From positions 1 through 64,000 of the forward strand of contig VIIQ02000068.1 in NCBI GenBank assembly GCA_007449985.2: a DNA stretch of 64,000 nucleotides, given 5' to 3'. The first letter of the stretch is position 1. The number at the start of each line of letters is the position of its first letter. Under the pieces are notes generated by a model that saw nothing but the letters and a program-made list of their open reading frames with translations, had not been told where the DNA came from and searched no databases. Shown here one piece after another: positions 46,747-57,536 of this stretch. A program made the position numbers and the translations under genes. The stretch is from Desmodesmus armatus (Eukaryota; Chlorophyta; Chlorophyceae; Sphaeropleales; Scenedesmaceae).

Positions 46747-47430
46747 TTGTTTTGTAGTTCAGAGAAGACGAGACAGAATGGGGAGCTGGGCACTGCTGCT
46801 GCTGCTGCTGCTGTTCGACACTCGTGGCTGCTAGGGGCTTGCAGACGAACAGACAGAGCAACCCCGTCTTCTTTGAAATCAAACAACCAGGCCCAAGTCG
46901 CCTGAGAGCTATCTGTGCATAAACACAGTACAAACTGTCACTGACATAATGACAGCTAGGGGGGCTGCCCTACATACCTGCCTGCCATAGCGCTACCCCG
47001 CAATGCTCAACACACAAGTGTGCTCATGATTGATTGCTGTGCACCCAGTACACTTTATATCGTTGAGCCTTCTATGTACTCACCAGAGTTGTTCAGACCG
47101 GACCTGCAGAAAGGCTGCCATAACACACCTGGATAGTTGCGCTCACTCACATTTAGTTTAGTTCACAGAGGGCATGTATGTCGCTCGCTTGTGGCGCCGT
47201 CCAGCTCAATCCCACGACACTGTTGCGGGCCATGGAGCTGGCCAATTCGAGCTCAGCTGTGCTTCAGCGAGCGATTGCGAGCATTATTCAGCTCAATTGC
47301 AAGTTCAGCTCCGAACTGCAGCGAAGGACGGGCATCTGCGGCTTCGCTTGCTGCTATCACACCAACCTTCAACACCAGCAGCACAGCAGCAGGCCCCTGC
47401 CCTACGTGCTGTGCTAATTCCTCACCTGTG
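46747..47430. other. Upstream region of CK2 alpha
   Basis: About 680 bp holding the CK2 promoter and 5' UTR. It includes a CTG run at 46795-46815. A TATA-like sequence is not clear. It runs into the tandem array on its right. Confidence 0.4.
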
Positions 47431-49150
47431 CCTTCCTGTCGCTGCTTCTGTTGGTGTGATGTCGTCGGTCCCTGGGCAATGCAGCTAGAGGACAGGTGTG
47501 CGCACCTTTACTCTGCGACGCTACTGCCACACCACTCAACACCAGCAGATGCAGCGGCATTAGTGTGACCTCCACGCACCTGTAGTGCTAACCCTCACTT
47601 CTGTGCTGTGCCACGCATATCACACGTGTTGGCCTGTTCTGCTTTGCACACACACGTGTGCGTTGTGCCTGTACTGTCCACCAGTGAATGTGTTGCTTGC
47701 CGATCTCAACATGCCAGCAGCTGCCTTCCTGTTGCTGCATCTGTTGGTGTGACGTCGTGGTCCCTGGGCAATGCAGCTAGAGGACAGGTGTGCGCACCTT
47801 TACTCTGCGACGCTGCTGCCACACCACTCAGCACCAGCAGGTGCAGCGGCAGCAGTATGTTCTGCAACAACATGCCGTGCTCACGCTCAACTCTGTGATG
47901 TGTTCTGTGTGTCACTTTGTGTTACCTGAACGGTGCATCGCAGGCACTAACGGCCTTGTTGTGCCTGGGTTTTCCATCCTGATGGGGCCTGGCCAGCCCC
48001 CATTCAGCATTGTTTGCCTTCCCTCGATATGCCAGCAGCTGCCTTGCTGTTGCTGCATCTGTTGGTGTGATGTCGTCGGTTGCTGGGCAATACAGCTAGC
48101 GGCCAGGTGTGCGCACCTGCACGCCACGACGCTGCTACCACACCACTCAACACCAGCAGGGGCAGCGGCAGTAGTATGCCCTGCAACCACATGCCGTGCT
48201 GACCCTCATATCTGTGCTGTGCCACGTGTATGCCATGTGTGGCATGCTCTGCTTTGCAGGCACTAACATCCTCAGGCCTTACTGCCCGCCCGGCCTGCTT
48301 ACAGCATTGCCTGCTTTCCTCTAACCATGCCAGCAGCTGCCTTCCTGTCGCTGCATGTGTTGGTGTGACGTCGTCGGTCGTTGGGCAATGCAGCTAGCGG
48401 CCAGGTGTGCGCACCTGCACGCCACGACGCTGCTACCACACCACTCAACACCAGCAGGTGCACCAGCAGTAGAATGTTCTCCATCTACATGCCGTGCTAA
48501 CCCTCACCCATATGTTGTGCCATGTGCGTGACCTGATGTGCTTTGCAGGCACCCACCTTACTCGTGTTGTGTGTGTACTGTCCACCAGCATTAACACTTT
48601 GCTTGCCTTCCCTCAACACACCAGCAGCTGCCTTCCTGTCGCTGCTTCTGTTGGTGTGATGTCGTCGGTCCCTGGGCAATGCAGCTAGAGGACAGGTGTG
48701 CGCACCTTTACTCTGCGACGCTACTGCCACACCACTCAACACCAGCAGATGCAGCGGCATTAGTGTGACCTCCACGCACCTGTAGTGCTAACCCTCACTT
48801 CTGTGCTGTGCCCTGTGTGTCACCGTGTGTTTCCTGAACCATGCATCGCAAGCACTAACGGCCTTGTTGTCTGCACGGACCTTTCACTAGCACCCATGCA
48901 GCATTGCTTGCCATCCCTCAACATGCCAGCGCCCGCCTTCCTGTTGCTGCATCTGTTGGTGTGATGTCGTTGGTCGCTGGGCAATGCAGCTAGCGGCCAG
49001 GTGTGCGCACCTGCACGCCACGACGCTGCTGCCACACCACTTAACACCAGCAGGTGCAGCGGCAGTAGTATGCTCTGCATCTACATGCCGTGCTGACTAC
49101 TGACTTGTGCTGTGCCTGGTGTGAGACATGTGTGGCATTTTCTGCTTTGC
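47431..49150. repeat. Six-unit tandem array, about 300-bp period
   Basis: Units begin at about 47431, 47723, 48042, 48340, 48631 and 48936 with CCTTCCTG(T)..GCTGCAT/TTCTG, followed by TTGGTGTGA(T/C)GTCGT. Each has TGGGCAATGCAGCTAG, AGGTGTGCGCACCT, CACACCACT(C/T)AACACCAGCAG and a tail with CTTTGCAGG.ACNAAC. Units 1 and 5 look identical over about 182 bp (47431-47612 and 48631-48812), exactly 1,200 bp apart, while others differ at many sites. This suggests a recent four-unit duplication or gene conversion. Confidence 0.9.
48820..49080 (-). other. Recurring small ORF in the tandem array (best copy)
   Basis: From an ATG at 49080 the minus strand reads MQSILLPLHLLVLSGVAAAS, then WRAGAHTWPLAALPSD and RHHTNRCSNRKAGAGM. 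Similar ORFs with in-frame ATG occur in other units (starts at 48484, about 48192, about 47873 and 48760). All open with a signal-peptide-like hydrophobic stretch. The unit at 47723 has a one-base deletion that shifts the frame. Plus-strand ORFs of similar size also exist, so coding status is uncertain. Confidence 0.25.
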
Positions 49151-50195
49151 AGGAACCAACTTGAGGTGCAAGCTGTTTTGGGAGGGCACCCCTTATGACT
49201 TGTGATGAACCAGCTCGCCACAGGCCAACATGGTGGGCTTGTGTTGTTTCCGTGTCACAGCTTTGACCATGCTACAGCCTTGGCTGCAGCAGCAGGAGTG
49301 GTGGGCAACTGTGGGCTGCGCTGTTGGGCTGACAATGTAGTTGGCTGTGATCCACCTCACAACCCATGTTGGTTGGTATGGTCACCAGTCGTGGTGCTCG
49401 CTGTAACAACACCACTGCATTTCAGTTGCTTGATTGTTGTATGCATGTTAGAAATGGCAGTACTGTCACAAGCTGCTACAATGCAAGAAACAAGATGCCT
49501 GGTTGACGTTGAATGTGTGCCTGCATTGTGTCAGCAACCTGCGTGCTGTTGTCATGTTGACTACCAATCACCAGTCATGCATTGCAGTCACAGCTGAAAT
49601 GGAAGTCACAAGTGACTTGGGTCCCACCACACCACTGAGTGAGTCACCCCAAGCTACATGCACACACCACCCTCATCCAGGTTACAAATACAAAAGCATG
49701 AACAAGGCTCATGTGAACTGCAAGCTGCAGCTACACAAACCACTGTAACATAAGAAAATGTCACAGACCTTGTACAGCCCTACCCCACTGACACACGGCA
49801 TGACTGCTCCATGTCATACCAGCACACACATTGGTGGCACATATACTACATATCAACAACTGTTAGGTTCACCAACTCTCATTCTATTTAAAACGAACAA
49901 CAGCAACTGTTCAGTTGAGCCTTCGAATTCCAAGGCTGCGTACTTGGGGCAAACATCATTAGTACTTGGGGTGTCGTGGGCAATTAGCTGGCATTGCCGA
50001 GAACATGCAAGGCAGCGTGAGAGAGCAGGGCTGGCCCCCACAGGGGCACCATGAACTGCCTGCAGACATCACTCCATCATTCCTGTGCAGCAGGCTACGC
50101 CATCACACAGCATGTCTGCCAATGTGTCCAGCGTCAGCCAGGCAACAACCTTCAAGCTCTGCCCTGCAAGCTAGTCACACCTGTCAGTGGACAGC
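49151..50195. other. Intergenic region, no gene seen
   Basis: About 1 kb between the tandem array and the fasciclin gene's stop. It should include that gene's 3' UTR on the right. No repeat or convincing ORF was recognised. Confidence 0.5.
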
Positions 50196-52374
50196 CTACT
50201 GCTGTGCACTGGGCTTGGGAGGCACCAACACTGAGTCGACAACATGGATGATGGCCTGCGTGCAGTACCAGCAGCAACAGGCAGAGCATGTTATGGCAGT
50301 TTCTCCCAAGTAGTACAACTTGCCACCTTGCTGCCACCTGAGCAAGTCAATGATGCGATCCAAATTCTGGCTACTGCTGATGTGTGGCACTGCCACTGGT
50401 ACAGCAGGCAGCGGAGCACTCTGGTGTGTAAACTCGGCTGGGCCCAACTCCACCTCACCTTTCCTGCCTTGATGTCTGCTGCCAGCACCTTGGCAGTGTC
50501 GCCACCCTCACCCTGGATCATGGTGCCAGCAACCCTGCAAAGCAGTGGACGGCAGGTAAAGTCATGCTGAGTATCATGGTGCCGCTAGCACGGTGAGGGA
50601 TGCCTGCAGATCTCTCCTTGTCGTGACGGGTGCTACAAGTGTGTGGGCTCAGCACAGCTGAGACTTGCACCTGTGCACATGTTGGTGCTGATGCTGGATT
50701 ACTCCTAGCCAGCACACATTCAGGCAGAACACAAGCAGCAGTACCGATTCACCAGCCTGCAGTGCAAGGTTCAGCAGCTGTAAGGCCTGCCACTGGCAGG
50801 TCTGGCAGTGCCAGGACAGCTAGGCAAAAAAAGGTCCTCAACAGTCCTGGCGCAAAAGCATGCTCAAGCCTCGTCCACCATGTCTCAGCATTACAGCACT
50901 AGCCTAGCATACACACATTACATCCACTTACTTGTCAACCTTGACTGTCAGCGTGTGCTGGGAGATGGTGGTGAGCTGCTGGCCATCCTTGAGGTCACCT
51001 GCTGCCACAGCCTTGCCTGGGATAGTGTGGTAGCTGCACACAGACGCAGGAACAGCACAGCAATAGTGTTGCATTGCCTTGCCTTGCCAAGGTCCAAGTG
51101 CCATATTCAACCACCTGGCATCTAAGGCAACCAGCATGTAGCCTCTTGGTGCAACAATCTGTTGCGGGGTGCCACCGCTTGTGTGTGGGATAACTGACTT
51201 TTTCAAGGTGGTCAGAGCCATGACGTCATAGGCGATCTGTAGGCACCCGCATTTTTAGCACTGCGGCATGCTATGCTTACCTGAGCAGGTTTGTGAGCGC
51301 TGTCTTGTCGGTCCAGAGCTGTGCTGGAGTGATCCTCAGCTTCACAAGAGCAACTTCAAAGGCCTGCAGACAAACAGCGATGAACCAAGTTGCCTTGCAT
51401 GGCGCACTCAGAAATCTCTAGAGCCAATGCATGTAGCTCACAGGGTGCTCATGAGGCTCATGATGCACTGCGTGGGACGTGGTAGGCATGCATGCATGTA
51501 TGCATGGTGATAGCATAGCCGCTGCAGACACAGTAAGCTCCCATGTGGGAGTGCACACTGTTTCACCGGGGGAACATGCCCTGTATCAACAAAGCATAGT
51601 GGCACCCCACAGGTAGTGGCAAGGCAATGCCATTGGTGACCACCACATCTGCTGCACGATGGGGGCATCGCGTGCAGCGGGGTTGATGCATGGACTAGCT
51701 GCCCCAGGCACTTACCCAGTTTGTGGGAGCAAAGATGGTGCCCTCAAAGTTGGGGTCTGCAATGGCATTATGAAGCCCAGCCCTCTCCACACCTGCAGCG
51801 GATGAACAATGCAGGCAAAACCACCCATGTCAACTGCGTTTACAGGCAGTCGCTGCCTGTGGTACCTGAGCTCACCACAGCTTCAAAATCAAGATGCGGT
51901 ACAGGGCAACACGAGAACTGAATGATTGGACGCTGGAATCTGCTGCTAGCTAAATGTGATGCCTGGGAGTCGTGCACCATAAGCTCCAAGGTTTCAATCA
52001 TCATACCGTCAATCATGATGGACATGTTGCCAGGGGCGCTCTCTGCGAGCTCAGCAACGGTCTTGGCATCATTCGCTGCAGCGCCATCGCCGCCACCAAT
52101 CAGCATCTTCAGCAGGGAGATGAAGGGGCTGGCAGCCTCATGTGCGGCATCTGCCCCAAACTCTGGGACAGGCTCCTCCCGCACCGCATGGATGGGAGCG
52201 ATCAAAGCTGCAGGAGGGAGGAAGCAGCAGCAGTGGTTATGTTGTGTTGTAGCACCCCATGCAATGGCTTGTTAATGCATGCAGACTCATGCGCTACCAT
52301 CTGCTGTGAGGATGGTCCAGGAACACACCTGACAACGCCAGCAACAACAACACGGCTCCTCGCATGGTCGTCAT
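50196..52374 (-). CDS. Secreted fasciclin (FAS1) domain protein
   Basis: Seven exons: 52329-52374, 51866-52207, 51716-51792, 51281-51363, 50932-51033, 50459-50534, 50196-50255; 261 aa, all phases close. A signal peptide MTTMRGAVLLLLALSGALIA is split across exons 1-2. The FAS1 domain covers roughly residues 110-255: SSGVERAGLHNAIADPNFEG, TIFAPTNWAFEVAL (the H1/FAPT box), LRITPAQLWTDKTALTNLL, YHTIPGKAVAAGDLKDG, LTTISQHTLTVKVD, and the closing AIIHVVDSVLVPPKPS. FAS1 proteins mediate adhesion in cell walls and extracellular matrix. The 90-aa segment before the domain is unfamiliar and may hide another small intron. No GPI-type hydrophobic tail is present, so it is probably soluble or wall-bound. 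The downstream neighbour 52759-54771 is on the same strand. Confidence 0.9.
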
Positions 52375-52758
52375 GTTGAAGGTATGTATATATTGACTTT
52401 GCCAGCTCAAGAACTCGAGATGACCCTTGTTCGTGGCAATGCGCTATGTTGCACGGTTTCACCGTCCGATTTCGTCATCGGCTCCACGTCACGCTTGACA
52501 AATGGAGATTGTCAATCAAAGATTCATTCACATACGTTCAAAGGGTTCCTGTTTTGTTGGTACCGTCTGCTCGTTCATGCTGAGCGGCGCCCTAGGACAT
52601 GCCGCCTTACTTCAGCAGAAGGGCTCTGCAGAGCCGCATGCATGTGGCGCCAAACACACAAGTGCATTGGCTAGATGCACTCCCTGTGTCTACACAATGC
52701 ACAGGTTGACCGCCGCCGCTGTTACAGAGGCGCACACACATGCTGCTGCTGGGACTTG
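52375..52758. other. Short spacer between NAA30 stop and fasciclin start
   Basis: 384 bp on the minus strand carrying the NAA30 3' UTR and the fasciclin promoter. Nothing specific was recognised. Confidence 0.45.
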
Positions 52759-54771
52759 CTACTGTATCCGCTGCTGCTGCGGCTTCGCCAAGTCTTGCAA
52801 CAGCTGCCCCTCCTCTGCTTCCTGCTGCAGTCTTGCTTGCTGCGCCTCTGTCAGCGGCAACAGCAGCTTGAGTCTGTAAGCATCCTGGTTGTTGAGGTAG
52901 TACCTGCAGCAGCAGTGACAGCATGTGTGTCACGTGATCTGAGCTCTACTGTGGCTTTAGCGCTTGGCACAGTGGTTATGTGCTGTGATGGACGATGCTT
53001 ATGTGTGGCAGGCATGCTGAGTAGATGGACATGGCTGATGCCTGTTTGCCTGTTGAGGTTTCTGTGGTTGGGTTTTGGTGCTCGCGGTGCCTCTTGGGTG
53101 CGTGGCTCCCCTGTGGCCCCGCTTGAGTTGTTCGTGTGCAAGGCGTGCTTCGAACGTGCAACGTCGTCCAGTATGCTGAGCATCGCTGTATGAGGCAGTG
53201 GAACACTTGGGATCCAGGAATGGCTGAGCCAGCTGCCTGTTCCGCTTGAAACAGCTGTGACAGGTGTCAGGGCCCAACTGCAGTACTGTACCAGGCGCAG
53301 CAAGGCCATGGTGCTTTGCCAGCTGCATAAACAAGCCAACACCCTCATTACTGTACCTGCAATTCACCCTAGACCCCAGACCGCTACTGCTGGCTGCCCC
53401 CTGCTGCGCACTCGCCCTTGTTTGGGATCAGCTGCACCATTTGCTGCAAAGCAGGCCAACTGCAATGCCCACACAGCCACACACCCCTGCTTCCTTAACC
53501 CTCGTGGGTGCACCACCTCTGCCAGCTGCAAGTATTGTCCTCGTCCACCTGGGAGCAGCACACACACCTGTGCAGGTGCTTGTCCCGTATGAAGCCCAGG
53601 CTCCTGTAGAGTGCCAGTGCGCCTGTGTTTGTGACCTCTGCCTCCAGCACCACCTCCTCAGCCTCATCCAACACCATCTGCTCTATCGCCATGCGTGCGA
53701 GCGCACGACCTGCAGGACAGCAGGGAGAGGGGCAGTACATGGTGAAATGATGGCAAAGCATGGAACACCATCTGCTCGATGGCCATGCGCGCCAGCGCAC
53801 GATCTGCAGGGCGGAGAGGACAGCAGGGTAGCAACAATGTGGGGTGTTTGTCATGGCAGGGCGTGCAAACTATCGTCTGCTCAAAGGCCAAACAAGCTAG
53901 GGAATGATGTGCGGGGACAGGTGCAATGGTGTGATCATGGCAGCAGTATGTTGACTAAGAGACTGCCAGCCATTGCACTACAATGTGTGGTAGTACCACA
54001 CAGGTAGTGCAGGGTGGCATGTGCGAGGGTGCTGTCCACACAACCACACCCCTGCCTGGTGGTGATGGTGGTGCTGCTGTTGGTGGTGGTGTGGGGCAGG
54101 CCCAGCAGGGTATAACCTCAGTGCGGCACACTGGCCCCCACAGCTGATGCAAGTCATGCGCCTAGGAGCGCACGCGCAATTCAATGCTGAAGACACAAAC
54201 TCCGCTGCCTTGAAGCACGTCTGGACTGCCCCGTAAGTGGCTGCCTGCAACCAGCTGCTGCACCTACCTAGGCCTTTCCCTCTGTACGTGTTGTCCACCA
54301 CCAGCATGGCAATGTAGCCCCTAAAGTGGCCCCTGTGGTCGTCCATCTTGCACACCACCACCCCTATCGCTTTGTCCCCATCAAAGGCCAGGTAGCAAAG
54401 GTTTGGCCATTGGTGCAGGAAGTAGCGGTACGTGAAGACAGAGTATGGCTCGCTGAGGCTCTTGTCAATCAGGTCCATGACTATAGGCAAGTCGTGCTCG
54501 TCCTTGTACTGCAACATATTAGTAGGGGCAGCACAGGCGCAACTTAGCTGACAGGAGGGTGGGGGGCAGCTCCCCCCTCAAGGGGGGCGGGGAGGAGACA
54601 TGTCTGGCTTGGCTGCCCAGCACCAGCCAAGCATTGATTGCATAGTAAAGAAAGTAAGATTCTGCTCACTTGGCGGTAAGTGATGCTCGAGCCCGAGGTG
54701 CTGGCCTCCCCTGCTGAGCGTGCTGCCGTGGCATCCTCTGCTGCTGCTGCTGCCGGGCTGGCGCCAGCCAT
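52759..54771 (-). CDS. NAA30: N-alpha-acetyltransferase 30 (NatC catalytic subunit)
   Basis: Four exons: 54670-54771, 54268-54508, 53568-53709, 52759-52903; 209 aa. NatC acetylates N-termini beginning Met-Leu/Ile/Phe co-translationally on ribosomes. The match to NAA30/Mak3 is strong: YKDEHDLPIVMDLIDKSLSE, PYSVFTYRYFLHQWPNLCYL, FRGYIAMLVVDNTYRGKGLG with the acetyl-CoA binding RGKGLG, EEVVLEAEVTNTGALALYRS, LGFIRDKHLHRYYLNNQDAY and RLKLLLPL. A disordered Ala/Ser N-terminus (34 aa) replaces the longer animal leader. After the conserved domain there is a ~30-aa Gln/Glu-rich tail. Intron 2 carries a degenerate copy of the start of exon 3. It is head-to-head with SEC22. Confidence 0.95.
53766..53810 (-). 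repeat. Upstream copy of the NAA30 exon 3 start
   Basis: Exon 3 begins at 53709 (minus strand CTGCAG|GTCGTGCGCTCGCACG). A copy starting at about 53805 (CTGCAG|ATCGTGCGCTGGCGCG, then CATGGCCATCGAGCAGATGG) covers about 40 nt, then diverges. Splicing to it would break the frame before the true exon. Confidence 0.8.
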
Positions 54772-55301
54772 TGGGGCTGGTGAATTGCTGTGGAGGTGGA
54801 ATTCAGGTGAGCCAAATGTGGTGGTATATGTGCAATTGCGATTGTGGATGCTGCCAGGAATGCACGGGGACCCAGACAACAGTGAGTGAAAAACAGTCCA
54901 GGGATCACTGTTGCATCAAAGTAGGAGAAACTGCTCTGGATGCCTACAAAATGCTTGCATTACTGGTAATAGGATCCCTGCTTATCAGTGCTGGACCTAG
55001 TCCTGGTGTTTGGCGCTGTTCACGGCAGGGTACTGCACTCAAACTCGAGAACAACCCAAGCATTGTACTCACGATATCCTGGCCTAGTTGCTCTTCCCAT
55101 CGGACCAACACAACATTCCAAGAGTTTCTTTCCTGGTTTTCGACGTTGTTGTGGCCCAGTCCGTTTTGAAGTTGCAGATCCAAGGACAACACTGTCCATC
55201 CTCTGGTTCCCTTGATCAAGCTGCAGCAGGGCAGCCGTACAACTAGTATCAGATACAACGTGCCCTTCTAGTAGCTGCAACGCGTCTGCCAGTGGGGGGA
55301 C
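54772..55301. promoter_or_regulatory. Divergent region between NAA30 and SEC22
   Basis: 530 bp between opposite-strand start codons, containing both promoters and the SEC22 5' UTR. No core element was recognised. Confidence 0.45.
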
Positions 55302-57191
55302 ATGGTGAGGGGTGCAGTAACTGCCTTGCTTGCATGGGACTGATGTGCTGCGCACACAGTGTCCCTCCTCAGAGCTGACCAGGGACGCTTTTGGGTGTGT
55401 GTTCACTCTTGCACCTGTTCAGGTCCGCCTGACCCTGATAGCGCGGGTGTCGGATGGCCTGCCCCTGGCCGAGGGCCTGGACAGGGATGAGGATGCAGAG
55501 ATGCGGCAGTACGACTACAAGAACCAAGCAAAGGTGTGCAGGCATCTGCAGACATCTCGACACACGATCTCTGCAAGCAGAACAGTCGTTCTAGGCATTA
55601 CGTTAGCAGAGGGCACCTCCTGTGGATACCTCCAGAAGGCCCTGGGCCTTACCCACACTGCTGTGCTGGCAGCATCTATGCGCTGAAGAGCTCTGCTGTC
55701 CGCTGCCTTCACATGACTCCAGGCCATCTTCAAGCGCCTCTCACAGACGCCACACAGTGGGCAGGACCCGCGTGTGTCGATAGAGTCCGGCCCCTGTACC
55801 TTCTACTACCTCCTAGCCGGCAATGCCTGCTTCCTCACACTCACAGAGAAGGGCTACCCAAAGAAGCTGGCCTTTCAGTACTTAGAGGAGCTAGCCCGGG
55901 AGTTCAGTCAGCTGTACGGCAGCCAGGTGGACAGCGTGACGCGGCCGTACGCCTTCATCAAGTTTGGTGAGCAGCTGGCAGTTGGTGCAGCTGGCAGGTG
56001 GTGCAGGACATGCGCGAGCTGCAGCAAGCAAACGGCTGTGGGTGGAGGCAGGCCGCCATTCCAGCTCAGGTTTCAGCAATGCAACAGTTGCACCCGAAGC
56101 AGCTGGGCAGCTGTGTCTCAGTGCGCAGCTGCATCGCTCAGGGCATCTGTGTGGTATGCAGTTGCAGGCAGAGGGTGGGGCAACAAGACAGTCGTAACGC
56201 GCGAGTCTTGGGGTTGGGAACACCCAGGCGAAGTAGCTTTCAGTGGCATGTACGTGTCAGTGTCAGCCACCAGCGATGAATGGTGCAGTGCTGGAGCTGC
56301 TGCACTGTGCCCTGGCTGCATTCGCTGCACAGCTGCTCAGTTGGCGTGCGCAGTGCGTCCTGCTGACCAGCACATCTGCCTGCTGTGTTTGCTGTGTTTG
56401 CTGTGTTTGCTGTGTTTGGTGCATGTGTGTTGTGCAGACACGTTCATCCAGAAGACCAAGAAGCTGTTCCAGGACACCCGCAGCCAGCGCAACATGGCAG
56501 CCCTCACAGCAGACCTGGCAGAGGTGCACACCATCATGAGCAAAAACATAGCAGAGGTGCTGGGGCAGGGAGAGAAGCTGGACAGTAAGTGGCTGGACGG
56601 GCAGGCAGGCTTGGCGAGCAGGCTGTAGGTCACGCACTTGAGTCTGGAAATGGTTGAATCAGTTGTTAGGGTTCAGAGAGCCTGCAGTTGTGATGCCAGG
56701 GACAGATGAACTGCCGCTGTCGTGGTGCTGACTGTGGCTGCAGAGCAAGGTTCTACATCAGTACAGTACCTGGGGCCAAGCAGCAGATCATGATTTTGTG
56801 CACTGCTACTGTGCTGCCACCCTGCAGGCATGACAAAGCTGTCCAGCACACTGGCAATGGAGTCAAAGTCATACTCCAAGCGGGCCACAGACTTGCATAG
56901 ACAGGTGAGCCAGGTACTGGTGCCTGTTGCTGACACAACCGCCTTGTTTGCAAGACAGCTTATTCAACGCCCAGTCCAGTGCAGCCGGAGTGGTCACTGT
57001 GCATGCGTGCGCAGAGTGCAGGAGGGATACAGTGGAGTTGGTGATGTTCTGTGACATATTTCTGACACTGACTGCTGCTGCCATCGCTGCTCCTGATGCC
57101 CCTGCAGGCGCTCATACGCAAGTACCTACCATGGGCCATTGTGATTGGGGTTGTGCTGCTGGTGCTGATCTTCAGGAAACTGCTCTTCTGA
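55302..57191 (+). CDS. SEC22: SEC22, ER-Golgi R-SNARE
   Basis: Six coding exons: 55302-55304 (the ATG alone), 55423-55533, 55723-55966, 56438-56584, 56828-56904, 57108-57191; 221 aa. SEC22 is the vesicle SNARE of ER-Golgi transport. It has a longin domain (VRLTLIARVSDGLPLAEGLD, GPCTFYYLLAGNACFLTLTE, KGYPKKLAFQYLEELAREF, RPYAFIKF), a SNARE motif (DTFIQKTKKLFQDTRSQRNM to ATDLHRQ) and a C-terminal anchor (IRKYLPWAIVIGVVLLVLIF). In the SNARE core the zero-layer position reads LGQGEKLD, with Gln instead of the Arg of animal SEC22; plant SEC22 also lacks this Arg. The start codon lies exactly at an exon end (ATG|GTGAGG). Intron 3 ends in a TGCTGTGTT tandem repeat (56376-56421). Confidence 0.95.
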
Positions 57192-57536
57192 TACTCTCAT
57201 GTACATGTGTGTGGAGGTCCAGGGCCCTATGCAAACCAAAAGCTGGACTCAGGTTTATCTGGGTTTGAACAACTTTGACCGCTAGTACAGCCATTCCAAC
57301 ACTTCTCGGTTCTCACCAAGGTACGACTGGATGGAGGTATCTTCCATTATGAAGGCGCTGTCGTTGTCGCTGTCGTGCCCTTCGCTGCTGCTCCTCCACC
57401 TCGCAGCAACGACCTGCACACAGACTTGGAGCAGATAAAACCTGCTGCAGTCCGTTCATGACGCGCTTGACGTAGTGTTCAACGTCTTTCCAACAACGCA
57501 TGTGCTCGTGTAGCTGAGGCTACAGTATCAACATCA
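57192..57536. other. Intergenic spacer SEC22 / next gene
   Basis: 345 bp between two plus-strand genes containing the SEC22 3' UTR and the next promoter. Nothing specific was seen. Confidence 0.4.

Noticed and set aside
47790..48266. 158-aa plus-strand ORF in the tandem array
   Set aside because: Crosses a unit boundary, and the frame is not shared by other units; competes with minus-strand ORFs.
47431..49150. CRISPR-like array
   Set aside because: Units are about 300 bp and variable, not 25-40-bp identical repeats with spacers; the host is a eukaryote.
51121..51240. Extra fasciclin exon (reads AYDVMALTTLKKSVIPHTSG)
   Set aside because: Joining it in the required phase reaches a stop at once, and skipping it gives a normal FAS1 domain.
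52999..53367. 122-aa minus-strand ORF in NAA30 intron 3
   Set aside because: The conserved NAA30 C-terminus (YYLNNQDAY) is reached by splicing across it; the ORF has no family match.
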